Assembly (NCBI GenBank): GCA_038225855.1
Contig: JBBRQU010000005.1
Coordinates: forward strand, 1 to 64,000
DNA: 64,000 nucleotides
Reading direction: 5' to 3'
From: CAHJXF01 sp038225855
Lineage (GTDB): Bacteria > Pseudomonadota > Gammaproteobacteria > Burkholderiales > Burkholderiaceae_D
In this document: positions 10,034 to 20,462 of the stretch, piece after piece
How the letters are laid out: each line of letters opens with the position of its first letter
How positions within the stretch are numbered: the first letter of the stretch is position 1
The notes under the pieces: generated by a model
What the model was told of the DNA's origin: nothing
The model's database searches: none
Seen by the model: the letters and a program-made list of their open reading frames with translations, nothing else
Position numbers and translations under genes: made by a program

Positions 10034-10923
10034 ATGCGGGTCGGCCGGTGACGCACGAGCGCGGCAACGTGGGTGTTTCGTTCGTCGCGATCGTTCCTGC
10101 AAGGCGCGGCTCGACGCGCCTGCCCGACAAACCGCTCGCCGACATCGCGGGCAAGCCGATGGTCGTTCACGTCGCGAACCGCGCGCGCGCGAGCGGCGCC
10201 GAGCGGGTGATCGTCGCCACCGATGATGATGCCGTCGCCGCTGCGGTCCGCGCGCACGGGCACGAGGCCATGCTGACGCGTGCGGCGCATGCTTCGGGCA
10301 CCGACCGTATCGCCGAAGTCGCGACGCGCCTCGCGCTCGCCGCCGACACGATCGTCGTCAACGTGCAGGGCGACGAGCCTCTGATCGATCCCTTACTGAT
10401 CGCGCGTTCGGCCCAGGCGTTGGCCGCTGCGCCCGACTGCGCGATCGCCACGGCCTGCCATGCGATCACGTCGCGCGAGCAGATGTTCAATCCCAACGTC
10501 GTCAAGGTCGTCGTCGATGCGCAGGGCCGAGCCCTCTACTTCTCGCGCGCGCCGATCCCGTGGGATCGCGATCGTTTCGCGCACGCAGACGATCGTTCGG
10601 CACTGCACAGCGAACCGTCGAGCGACCTTCGCGCGCTTCGACACATCGGGCTGTATGCCTACCGCGCGAGCTTCCTGTCGGTGTTCTCGACGCTGGCCGT
10701 GGCGCCCATCGAGGCTCTCGAATCGCTCGAGCAGTTGCGCGCCCTGTGGCACGGCTATCGCATCGTCGTCTTCGAAAGCGCCGAGGCGCCCGCGCCCGGA
10801 GTCGACACCGCCGAAGACCTGGCGCGGGTACGCGCGCACGCCGCTGCCGCCGCACGTCGCGCGCAGGCAGACGCGCGCCAACGCGCGCACAACGACGCGC
10901 ACAACGACGCGGACAACGATTGA
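10030..10923 (+). CDS. kdsB: 3-deoxy-manno-octulosonate cytidylyltransferase
   Basis: Makes CMP-KDO for the LPS inner core. Signature motifs: VAIVPARRGSTRLPDKPLAD (nucleotide binding), NVQGDEPLIDP, and YFSRAPIPWDRD. The GTG start at 10030 overlaps the upstream stop; a second GTG some 16 codons later (before SFVAIVPA) is equally possible. The product is longer than the usual ~250 residues because of a C-terminal Ala/Arg-rich tail ending in the short repeat NDAHNDADND, encoded by a near-perfect tandem repeat. Confidence 0.94.
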   Translation: MNAGRPVTHERGNVGVSFVAIVPARRGSTRLPDKPLADIAGKPMVVHVANRARASGAERVIVATDDDAVAAAVRAHGHEAMLTRAAHASGTDRIAEVATRLALAADTIVVNVQGDEPLIDPLLIARSAQALAAAPDCAIATACHAITSREQMFNPNVVKVVVDAQGRALYFSRAPIPWDRDRFAHADDRSALHSEPSSDLRALRHIGLYAYRASFLSVFSTLAVAPIEALESLEQLRALWHGYRIVVFESAEAPAPGVDTAEDLARVRAHAAAAARRAQADARQRAHNDAHNDADND

Positions 10924-11097
10924 CCGTGTCGGCCATCATCCGGTAAGGTTCGCGTCGGCGCGCGCAGTGCTGATCTCTGGCGCAGTCGCTGACCACTGTA
11001 GAAGACGACGAATCGCGACGAAGCGAACAACGTCACAGCCCGGTCATCCTTCCCATCCGAGGTTCTCACCAGGCACGACTGCGATGCAGAGAATTTC

Positions 11098-11763
11098 ATG
11101 CGCCTGATTCTGCTGGGCGCTCCCGGCGCGGGAAAAGGCACGCAGGCCCAGTTCATCCGCGAGCGCTACGGCATTCCGCAGATCTCGACGGGCGACATGC
11201 TGCGCGCCGCGGTCAAGGCGCAGACGCCGCTGGGCATCGCCGCCAAGAAAGTCATGGACACCGGGGCGCTGGTTTCCGACGACATCATCATCGGACTCGT
11301 CGAAGACCGCCTGAAGCAACCTGACTGCGCGAACGGTTATCTGTTCGACGGTTTCCCGCGCACGGTTCCGCAGGCCGACGCGATGAAGCGCGCGCATGTC
11401 GCCATCGATCGCGTGCTTGAAATCGCCGTGCCCGATGCGGACATCATCGAACGCATTTCCGGGCGGCGAGTGCATCCCGGCAGCGGCCGCGTGTATCACA
11501 TCCACTTCAATCCGCCGCAGGTCGCAGGCATCGACGATGTCACCGGCGACGCCCTGATCCAGCGCGACGACGATCTCGAAGAGACCGTCAAGAAGCGCCT
11601 CGAGGTCTATCACGGACAGACCAAGGTGCTGATCGGCTATTACTCGGATTGGGCACGACAGGGGTCGCGGGATGGCGAGCCCGCGGCGCCGATCTATCGC
11701 AAGGTCAACGGCACGGGCAGCGTCGACGAAATTCGCGCGCGCGTGTTTGAAGCATTGGAATAG
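11098..11763 (+). CDS. adk: Adenylate kinase
   Basis: ATP + AMP to 2 ADP, cytoplasmic. 221 residues, long-lid type. P-loop LLGAPGAGKGTQ (residues 4-15), AMP site STGDMLRAA, LFDGFPRT, and lid motif SGRRVHPGSGRVYH without the four zinc cysteines found in Gram-positive enzymes. Follows kdsB after a 174-base gap with no obvious gene. Confidence 0.97.
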   Translation: MRLILLGAPGAGKGTQAQFIRERYGIPQISTGDMLRAAVKAQTPLGIAAKKVMDTGALVSDDIIIGLVEDRLKQPDCANGYLFDGFPRTVPQADAMKRAHVAIDRVLEIAVPDADIIERISGRRVHPGSGRVYHIHFNPPQVAGIDDVTGDALIQRDDDLEETVKKRLEVYHGQTKVLIGYYSDWARQGSRDGEPAAPIYRKVNGTGSVDEIRARVFEALE

Positions 11764-11830
11764 TCAACGGTTCGCAGATCAGGGCAAGACATCCGCCGGT
11801 TCAATCCGGGCAACACGAGGAGCGGGAAGT

Positions 11831-13951
<2,121 letters not shown>

Positions 13952-13977
13952 CGCTTTTGTAGCACACGCGTAAGAAA

Positions 13978-13997
13978 GGGGCCGCAATCGCGGCCCC
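13978..13997 (+). terminator. Putative terminator hairpin after hppA
   Basis: GGGGCCGC / GCGGCCCC, 8 bp perfect with loop AATC, 27 bases after the hppA stop. Followed by CTTCCTT rather than a clean T-run. Confidence 0.6.
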
Positions 13998-14003
13998 CTT
14001 CCT

Positions 14004-14108
14004 TGTCATTCCGAACGCAGTGAGGGATCCCATCCGCTTCGCCTTCCACCGCAGTTCACCATAGCGGATGAGCGCATCGACCACTCGCTCGCGACGCTCG
14101 GAACGACA
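14004..14108. repeat. Palindromic REP/MITE-like element
   Basis: The ends are imperfect inverted repeats: TGTCATTCCGAACGC at 14004-14018 and, on the opposite strand, TGTCGTTCCGAGCGTCGC ending at 14108. A nested inverted pair (CATCCGC 14031-14037, GCGGATG 14064-14070) gives a cruciform. It sits between two convergent stop codons (13951 and 14114). The TGTCATTCCGAACGCAGTGAGG type is a familiar dispersed bacterial palindrome. Confidence 0.6.
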
Positions 14109-14113
14109 CCACT

Positions 14114-14392
14114 TCATGCGTCGACCGGTCCGTTGTTGATGTCGCTGATCTCGATGCCGCGATCCTTGAGCTTGTTGGTCGTGCCGCTGCGACCGCCCTG
14201 GTCGGCCGAGGTGTTGCGATCGTTGCCGCGTTCGATGTCTTCGCGCGTTAGATCCCCGCCGCCGCCTTTCTCTTCGGTCTCGCCGTCTTCGCGAGCCTTG
14301 CGCGCGCGCTCTTCCGCGCGCTCTTCCTCACTCAAACCCGATGGTTGATTGCCTCTCGGGTCGTCGAGTCCAATCGATGTGTCGATCGTCAT
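14114..14392 (-). CDS. Small hydrophilic hypothetical protein
   Basis: 92 residues from ATG 14392, which is preceded by a strong GAGGAGG ribosome-binding site. The product is almost entirely hydrophilic: an Asp/Pro/Gly-rich start (MTIDTSIGLDDPRGNQ), an Arg/Glu-rich helix-forming block (EEERAEERARKARE), a GGGGD linker and a polar tail. No signal peptide, membrane segment, cysteine or recognisable domain. It looks intrinsically disordered. The good ribosome-binding site is the main reason to accept it. No function proposed. Confidence 0.65.
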   Translation of the reverse strand: MTIDTSIGLDDPRGNQPSGLSEEERAEERARKAREDGETEEKGGGGDLTREDIERGNDRNTSADQGGRSGTTNKLKDRGIEISDINNGPVDA

Positions 14393-14566
14393 GGCGGTCC
14401 TCCTCGTGAATGCCAGGTTCGGTAAAGCGCACGGCTTCACCCGGCCATGCGACCGCGCTTGCGCCGCGCAGTTTCGTCCAACCCGCGCGCCTACCGAAGT
14501 TTCAGCCGATGGCCGACGCGCTCATCTTCATGGCGCTCATCCGGGACGCGCTCATCTGCGTCCCGA

Positions 14567-16249
14567 TCAACGGGGCCACGCGCGGTCGATGATCGCGCGC
14601 GCATCGATGTGGGCCGTCGCATCGCCGTACACGCCGCCCCAGCGCGCATGGTCATCGAGCCGCGTGGCACAGAACGCGTCGCTCATCAAGGTGGAGTCCG
14701 ATTGCAGCAGCAACGCCGCCTGCTCCAGCGTCACCAGCGATCGGACCAACGCGCGCGCCGACGCTTCGTCGAAGTCATGTCCCGCGAGCCGCGCGGCGAA
14801 GCGCTCGAAAGCCGCATCGAACGCGCCATGCCGGCCGCGTTGCTGCGCGAGTTCCTCGACGATCACCTCGCCCGTTCGCGACGACTTCGAGAACGCGCGC
14901 AGCACGTCGAGACACATGATGTTGCCCGAGCCTTCCCAGATCGAATTGACTGGCATCTCGCGATAGATTCGTGCGAGCGGACCTTCTTCGACATAGCCGT
15001 TTCCGCCCAGCACTTCCATCGCTTCGGCGGCAAGCTCGGGGCCGCGCTTGCACACCCAGAACTTCGAAGCCGAAGTCATGAGACGGCGGAACAGGATTTC
15101 GGATTCGGCGTTTGCGGCGTCGTCCCCGGAATCGAACGCACGCGCGAGCCGCAACGCAAGCGCGGTCGCGGCTTCGGACTCGATCGCGAGGTCGGCCAGC
15201 ACGTTCTGCATCAGGGGATGCTCGACGAGCATCGCGCCGAAACTCGCGCGATGCCGCGCGTGATGAATCGCCTGCACCACCGCTTCGCGCATCATGCCCG
15301 CCGTGCCGATCACGCAATCGAGGCGCGTGTAGGTTCCCATCTCGAGGATGGTCGGCACGCCGCGGCCCGGCTCGCCCAGACGGTGTCCCCACGCGCCGTG
15401 GAACTCGACTTCCGACGAGGCATTTGATCGATTGCCGAGCTTGTCCTTCAGGCGCTGCACATGCACCGCGTTCTTCGTGCCATCGGCCTCGAAGCGCGGC
15501 ACGAAGAAGCACGTGAGGCCTTCGTCGCGGCCGGCCTGATCGCTCGCGTAGGCGAGCACCAGATGGGCATCGCATTGCGGCGCCGAGTAGAACCACTTGT
15601 GGCCGGTCAGGCGATAGCTGCCGTCGGCGTTCTGCTCGGCGCGCGTCGTGTTCGCGCGCACGTCCGAGCCGCCCTGTTTCTCGGTCATGCCCATGCCGAT
15701 CAGGGCGCCGCGCTTGTCGGCGATCGGCATGTCGCGCGGGTCGTATTCACGCGAGACGATGCGCGGTAGCCATTCACGCGCGAGCCACGCGTCCTTCTGC
15801 ATTGCCGGAATCGCGCCGTAGGTCATCGTCGTCGGGCAGAGCGTGCCCTGCTCGACTCTCGCCTGCATCAGATACCCGGCCGCGCGAATCACTTGACCGC
15901 GCGCGCGAGGCTTCTCCCATGGGCTCGCATGAAACCCGCGCGCGACGATGCCCTCCATCAGCGCATGCCATGCGGGATGAAACTCGATGCGATCGACTCG
16001 GTGCCCTTGCGGATCGAAGCTCGTCCACACCGGCGAGTATTGATTGGCAAGCCGCGCGAGCTCGGCATTGCGGGGATCGCCGAGCTCGATGCCGATGCGC
16101 TGCAACTCGGCCGTGGCTTCGGCCGCGCCTTCCCGCGACACCGCATCGGACAAGGCGACATCGGTGGTGAACAGATCGACATCGCCCAGCGCTTCGGTTT
16201 GATTGAAAACAGCATCGGGCGCGGGGCGCTGCTTCAGGTGTCCGTGCAT
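14567..16249 (-). CDS. AidB-like acyl-CoA dehydrogenase
   Basis: FAD-dependent acyl-CoA dehydrogenase family protein of the AidB branch; E. coli AidB (541 aa) binds DNA and is part of the Ada adaptive response. 560 residues. AidB-type signatures: LCPTTMTYGAIPAM, GMGMTEKQGGSDVRANTTRA, TGHKWFYSAPQCDAHLVLA, and near the end EVLGGNGYVEEGPLARIYREMP. ATG 16249 is chosen for its GGAGAT site at 16255-16260 and correct length. It is directly downstream (20 bases) of the toxin-antitoxin pair on the same strand. A role in acyl-CoA catabolism cannot be excluded. Confidence 0.9.
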   Translation of the reverse strand: MHGHLKQRPAPDAVFNQTEALGDVDLFTTDVALSDAVSREGAAEATAELQRIGIELGDPRNAELARLANQYSPVWTSFDPQGHRVDRIEFHPAWHALMEGIVARGFHASPWEKPRARGQVIRAAGYLMQARVEQGTLCPTTMTYGAIPAMQKDAWLAREWLPRIVSREYDPRDMPIADKRGALIGMGMTEKQGGSDVRANTTRAEQNADGSYRLTGHKWFYSAPQCDAHLVLAYASDQAGRDEGLTCFFVPRFEADGTKNAVHVQRLKDKLGNRSNASSEVEFHGAWGHRLGEPGRGVPTILEMGTYTRLDCVIGTAGMMREAVVQAIHHARHRASFGAMLVEHPLMQNVLADLAIESEAATALALRLARAFDSGDDAANAESEILFRRLMTSASKFWVCKRGPELAAEAMEVLGGNGYVEEGPLARIYREMPVNSIWEGSGNIMCLDVLRAFSKSSRTGEVIVEELAQQRGRHGAFDAAFERFAARLAGHDFDEASARALVRSLVTLEQAALLLQSDSTLMSDAFCATRLDDHARWGGVYGDATAHIDARAIIDRAWPR

Positions 16250-16269
16250 CGCGATCTCCTCGCATGAAC

Positions 16270-16665
16270 TCATTTCTGGCCCGGACTCGCCGAACTCGGC
16301 CACAACCGCGCGAAGTCATAGGTAAGTTGCCGGTGATGCCTGATCGATAGCAGAGGAACCGCCGACTCGTCGATCGCGTACAGAATCAGATAGTCGTCAT
16401 GAAGATACTCCCGCAAGCTGGCGATGGCGCCGGGCTGCAATTGCGCAAGTTGCGCGAGCGCCTCGGCCGATCGCGGCGGATGGTCGAGGTAGCGCCGCCC
16501 CATGCGCGGAAATCGCTCGAGGTTGGGGATCACCGCGGCACGCATTTCATTCAGCAGCGCGTCATATGCGGTGCCCGCCCGGGCTTCAATCAGGAACGCT
16601 TCGATTGCATCGAGGCATTCGAGAAAGCCATCGGTCAGCTTGACCGCAAACAGGCGGTCACCCAC
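16270..16665 (-). CDS. RelE/ParE-family toxin
   Basis: 131 residues from a GTG start at 16665 that overlaps the antitoxin stop by 8 bases. The C-terminal half is diagnostic: REYLHDDYLILYAIDE followed by VPLLSIRHHRQLTYDF, the terminal strand and helix of ParE/RelE plasmid-stabilisation toxins. The N-terminal half (about residues 8-65) is helical. An ATG further upstream (16764) would run deep into the antitoxin and adds no family sequence. Target (ribosome-bound mRNA or gyrase) cannot be told from sequence. Confidence 0.85.
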   Translation of the reverse strand: MGDRLFAVKLTDGFLECLDAIEAFLIEARAGTAYDALLNEMRAAVIPNLERFPRMGRRYLDHPPRSAEALAQLAQLQPGAIASLREYLHDDYLILYAIDESAVPLLSIRHHRQLTYDFARLWPSSASPGQK

Positions 16666-16963
16666 GACGGCTTGCGGCTTTCCGACGACGTTGCAACTTT
16701 CCGATGGCGGCATGGGCGTCGTGAGTACGACCGGCAGCGATGTCCTCCAGACCGCGGCGCGCATCTTCGATCAAGAGCAGGTGGATGCGCTCGCGCTCGA
16801 GACTATGGTAGTAGTCGAGGCGGTCGGCGTCGATCAGGGCGACGTAGCTCTCTCCGTTCTTGGTGATGATTTTTTCGGCCCCGGCCTTCACCTGATCGGC
16901 GAGATCGGAAAGATTGGCTCGCGCGTGAGTGAACGGCACGACATCGCTGGCGGAAAATCCCAT
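16658..16963 (-). CDS. Phd/YefM-family antitoxin
   Basis: 101 residues. The N-terminus VVPFTHARANLSDLADQV and ITKNGESYVALIDADRLDYY are the Phd/YefM DNA-binding fold; the charged C-terminal part would wrap the toxin. It is first in the operon with a toxin overlap of 8 bases, the usual type II organisation. Antitoxin dimers normally repress their own promoter; a small palindrome lies just upstream (16986-16997). Confidence 0.88.
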   Translation of the reverse strand: MGFSASDVVPFTHARANLSDLADQVKAGAEKIITKNGESYVALIDADRLDYYHSLERERIHLLLIEDARRGLEDIAAGRTHDAHAAIGKLQRRRKAASRRG

Positions 16964-16985
16964 GGCTCGTTTCCCTTTTTTCGTT

Positions 16986-16997
16986 ACAGAATACTGT
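16986..16997. promoter_or_regulatory. Candidate operator/promoter of the toxin-antitoxin operon
   Basis: Palindrome ACAG-AATA-CTGT 23 bases before the antitoxin start. On the minus strand it contains TATTCT, a fair -10 hexamer, so a repressor bound here would block transcription. A second short inverted pair (CAG...CTG) follows at about 17000-17011. Confidence 0.4.
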
Positions 16998-17141
16998 GCA
17001 GTTTACATCTGTTCAGGCGTGCGTGAAAAGACCGCCGTGGGGTCGCCGTTGCCCGCGGAAGGGTTCGAATCTCGCAATCGGCTGCGCTAGAATCGCGGCC
17101 CGGCATCACGCCCCAACCGCGCCACCTCACAAGGAACATTC

Positions 17142-17900
17142 ATGAACATCGAAGGCAAGGTATTCATCGTCACCGGCGGCGCATCGGGTCTGGGCGCGGG
17201 AACGGTTCGCATGCTGACCGCCCACGGCGCGAAAGTCGTGATCGCCGATGTGCAGGCCGAAGCGGGCGAGAAGCTGGCAAAGGAACTCGGACAGCAGTTC
17301 GTTCGCTGCGACGTGAGTTCGGAGGCCGACGGCAAGGCGGTGGTCGCGGCCGCCACTGCGGCCGGCAAGCTGATGGGACTCATCAATTGCGCCGGCATTG
17401 CGCCCGCGGCCAAGACCGTCGGTCGTGACGGCGCCCATCCGCTCGATTTGTTCACGAGGACGATCACGGTCAACCTGATCGGGTCGTTCAACATGATTCG
17501 CCTCGCCGCGGAAGCGATGGCGAAGAACGAACCCGAGGACACGATGGAGCGCGGCGTGTGTATCAACACCGCATCGGTGGCGGCCTACGACGGACAGATC
17601 GGGCAGGCCGCGTATGCGGCGTCCAAGGGCGGCGTGGTCGGCATGACCTTGCCGATCGCGCGCGACCTCGCGCGTAACGGCATCCGTTGCGTGACGATCG
17701 CGCCCGGCATCTTCGCCACGCCGATGATGTACACGATGCCCAAGGATGTGCAGGATGCGCTCGCCGCGAGCGTGCCCTTCCCGTCACGCCTGGGCACACC
17801 CGAGGACTACGCGAAGCTGGTGCATCAGATCATCACCAACGAAATGCTCAACGGTGAAACCATCCGCCTCGACGGCGCGATTCGCATGGCGCCGAAGTGA
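17142..17900 (+). CDS. SDR-family dehydrogenase (3-hydroxyacyl-CoA / HSD10-like)
   Basis: NAD(H)-dependent short-chain dehydrogenase, 252 residues. Rossmann motif VTGGASGLGAGT (residues 10-21), Asp in VVIADVQ selecting NAD, NCAG motif, catalytic Ser in INTASVAAYDGQIGQAAYAASKGG with the YxxxK pair. The sequence style (LPIARDLARNGIRCVTIAPGIFATPMM) is that of HSD10-like 3-hydroxyacyl-CoA dehydrogenases. It is a lone gene near the AidB-like enzyme but on the other strand. Exact substrate not determinable. Confidence 0.9.
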   Translation: MNIEGKVFIVTGGASGLGAGTVRMLTAHGAKVVIADVQAEAGEKLAKELGQQFVRCDVSSEADGKAVVAAATAAGKLMGLINCAGIAPAAKTVGRDGAHPLDLFTRTITVNLIGSFNMIRLAAEAMAKNEPEDTMERGVCINTASVAAYDGQIGQAAYAASKGGVVGMTLPIARDLARNGIRCVTIAPGIFATPMMYTMPKDVQDALAASVPFPSRLGTPEDYAKLVHQIITNEMLNGETIRLDGAIRMAPK

Positions 17901-17914
17901 CACAGGCGGATGAT

Positions 17915-18814
17915 TCAATTCAACCGCCCCGACGCGTCGCGCAGCACCTCCAGCGTCCGTCTGATCTCGCCGGCTTCGGGTGCATCGGGCACCGCATCGA
18001 GGTAGGCCATCAAGTCGTCGAGCGCGGCACGCGGGCATTCGAGCTGCGCATAGACCAGACCGCGATCGCGCCTTTCCTCGTGCTCGTCGGGCAGCAGGAT
18101 CACGAGGCGGTTCTGCACCTCGAGCAAGCGCGCGTAGTCGTTGCGGCCGTGATAAACTGCCTTGAGGTTGCGCAGAATGCGCGCGAGGATCTCGCGCGGC
18201 GTCGCTTCGCGAATCGCGCTGCCGAGCGCAATGTCGAGCGAGCCGCGATCGATGCGGCCGCTCGCGCCTGCCGATGTCGAGCCGCTTTGCAGCGCTTCGA
18301 GAAATTCGGCGAGGCGTTCTTCGATCTGCTCCTTCGACAAAGACTCGCCGGAAAACGGATCGAGATAGATGTCGCCCGCGCGCACCTTGAGCTTGACGAG
18401 GAAGTGACCGGGGAAGGACACGCCGCGCAGCGGCAATCCGATCTGCTGGCCGATCTCCATGAACAGCACCGCGAGCGAAATCGGAATGCCGCGACGACGC
18501 TCGAGCACCTTCTGCAGATAGCTGTTGTCGGGGTCGTAGAAATCATTGGCGTTGCCCGCGAAGCCGAGTTCGTCGAAGAAGTAGCGATTGAGCAGCCGCA
18601 ACTTGTGCACCTGTCCCGCATCGGCGGGCAAGCGGGCCTTCAGCGCCGCGGCGAGGCGATCGATCTTTGATTGCGTGGCCGCGAGGTCGAGGCGCGGCTC
18701 GATATCCTGCGCGATCGCGAGCGCCGCCTCGGTCAACGGAATGTCTTCACCGTCGTCGGGTGGCGCCACCAGCGTGGCGAAGTATTCGAGCGGCGTCATC
18801 ACGTCGGGCTTCAT
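17915..18814 (-). CDS. SirB1-like transglutaminase/TPR family protein
   Basis: 299 residues. Transglutaminase-like SirB1 domain (about residues 35-210) with NRYFFDELGFAGNANDFYDP, RRRGIPISLAVLF and VSFPGHFLVKL, followed by tetratricopeptide-like helices to the C-terminus (NLKAVYHGRNDYARLLEVQNR). The domain lacks the standard catalytic cysteine context, so enzyme activity is doubtful. It is third in a likely minus-strand run with the acyltransferase and murJ; the murJ gap is 33 bases. Confidence 0.88.
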   Translation of the reverse strand: MKPDVMTPLEYFATLVAPPDDGEDIPLTEAALAIAQDIEPRLDLAATQSKIDRLAAALKARLPADAGQVHKLRLLNRYFFDELGFAGNANDFYDPDNSYLQKVLERRRGIPISLAVLFMEIGQQIGLPLRGVSFPGHFLVKLKVRAGDIYLDPFSGESLSKEQIEERLAEFLEALQSGSTSAGASGRIDRGSLDIALGSAIREATPREILARILRNLKAVYHGRNDYARLLEVQNRLVILLPDEHEERRDRGLVYAQLECPRAALDDLMAYLDAVPDAPEAGEIRRTLEVLRDASGRLN

Positions 18815-18847
18815 GGTACCGACAGCATCATGCGCTTGCGTCGATGA

Positions 18848-20455
18848 TCATCCCGCACCCCGACGAAAATGCGCAAGCCGCATGCCGCAGGCGAGCAGAA
18901 CGCCGAAATAGAGAGCCGCACCACCGACCACGATCGCGGCCAGCGCTGCGATGCGTTGCGCGGGGACGGCACGCATCGCGATCCAGTCGAAGCGCGCGTC
19001 GGTCCACGCGAGGAATACGCCGAGCGCAACGAGGCCGGCCGCAAGGCGCAGCCCGAACGCGAGCCATCCCGGCCGAGCGCGATAGATCCCGCGCACCCTC
19101 AAGCCGATCAGCAGCATCGCGGCATTCACGCAAGCGCCGAGGCCGATCGCGAGCGCCAGACCGGCATGTGCGAAGAGCGGGACGAATGCGACGTTCATCA
19201 ACTGCGTGGCAATCAGGACCACGACGCCGATCTTGACCGGCGTCCTGATGTCCTGCCGCGCGTAGAAGCCGGGCGCGAGGATCTTCACGAGGACGAGTCC
19301 GATCAGGCCGACGCCGTACGCCGTGACCGCGTGCTGCGTCGCGATGACATCGAGCGCGGTGAACTTGCCGTAGTGAAACAGCGTCGCGGTCAACGGTTGC
19401 GCAAGCAACCACAAGGCGAGCGAGCACGGCAGCGCGAACATCAGCGATAGACGCATGCCCCAGTCCAGCAGTTCCGAAATTTCGTCGGTGCGGCCTTCGG
19501 CGTTCGCGTGCGAGAGGCTCGGCAACAGCACCGTGCCGAGCGCAACGCCGAGCAGAGCCGTCGGAAATTCCATCAGGCGGTCGGCATACGTGATCCACGA
19601 CACGCTGCCGCATGCGAGATGCGAGGCGATGTTGGTGTTGATGATCAGGCTGATCTGCGCGATCGAGACCGCGAACGTCGCAGGCAGCATCTGGCGCAAG
19701 ACGCGCTTCACGCCGGGATGGGCCAAGGCAACACGAAGGTTGAAGCCGATACGCGGCAGCATGCCGACGCGCGTCAGCGCAGGAATCTGGAATGCGAGTT
19801 GCGCGATGCCGCCCGCAACGACTCCGATCGCGAGCGCAAGCACCGGCGGATCGACGTGCGGCGCGACCCACAACGAACAGATGATGAACGAGATGTTGAG
19901 AAGCACCGGCGTGAACGCCGGCACCGCGAATTGTCTCCAGGTGTTCAGGATTGCCGATGCGCCGGCGACGAGGCCGATCAACGCGATGTAGGGAAACATG
20001 ATGCGGGTGAGCATCACGGCCAGATCAAAGCCATTGGTCGCCGTACTTCCCAACTGCGCGGCTACTTGCGCGGCGTCCTGCGCCACGCCACAGCGATCCG
20101 ATTTCAATCCGCCCGCGAGCAGCCACACCACCGCAGGGGTCGCCACGATGCCGATGATCGTGACCGCGACGAGCGCCCACGTCAGAACGGTCGCGACGTG
20201 ATCGACGAGCGCGTGCGTTTCTTCAGGCGAACGCTGCGACTTGAACTCGCCCAGGATCGGCACGAAGGCCTGCGAGAACGCGCCTTCCGCGAACAGCCGT
20301 CGCAACAGATTGGGAATGCGGAACGCGACGAAGAAGGCGTCGGTCGCGACGCTCGCGCCGAAGATGCGCGCCATCAGATTCTCGCGTATGAGCCCGGTCA
20401 CGCGCGACACCATCGTCATGCCGCTGACGGTGGCCAGCACGCGAAGCAGGTTCAT
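18848..20455 (-). CDS. murJ: Lipid II flippase MurJ
   Basis: Flips lipid II across the inner membrane for peptidoglycan synthesis. 535 residues with about 14 membrane helices. N-terminal LRVLATVSGMTMVSRVTGLIRE, ATDAFFVAFRIPNLLRRLFAEGAFSQAFVP (shown here only as its two halves: FFVAFRIPNLLRR and EGAFSQAFVPI) and PYIALIGLVAGASAILN are MurJ signatures. Start ATG 20455 matches the family N-terminus; an in-frame extension to 20545 overlaps the upstream gene. Gap to the acyltransferase is 7 bases. Confidence 0.95.
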   Translation of the reverse strand: MNLLRVLATVSGMTMVSRVTGLIRENLMARIFGASVATDAFFVAFRIPNLLRRLFAEGAFSQAFVPILGEFKSQRSPEETHALVDHVATVLTWALVAVTIIGIVATPAVVWLLAGGLKSDRCGVAQDAAQVAAQLGSTATNGFDLAVMLTRIMFPYIALIGLVAGASAILNTWRQFAVPAFTPVLLNISFIICSLWVAPHVDPPVLALAIGVVAGGIAQLAFQIPALTRVGMLPRIGFNLRVALAHPGVKRVLRQMLPATFAVSIAQISLIINTNIASHLACGSVSWITYADRLMEFPTALLGVALGTVLLPSLSHANAEGRTDEISELLDWGMRLSLMFALPCSLALWLLAQPLTATLFHYGKFTALDVIATQHAVTAYGVGLIGLVLVKILAPGFYARQDIRTPVKIGVVVLIATQLMNVAFVPLFAHAGLALAIGLGACVNAAMLLIGLRVRGIYRARPGWLAFGLRLAAGLVALGVFLAWTDARFDWIAMRAVPAQRIAALAAIVVGGAALYFGVLLACGMRLAHFRRGAG

Positions 20456-20462
20456 GCGCGGA

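Noticed and set aside
14500..14566. Repeated word GCGCTCATC downstream of the AidB-like gene
   Set aside because: Copies are short and irregular; not a true tandem repeat or CRISPR-like array.
17060..17085. tRNA T-loop-like word GGGTTCGAATC upstream of the SDR gene
   Set aside because: The flanking bases do not form a T-stem and no acceptor end or CCA follows, unlike the fragment at 34244.
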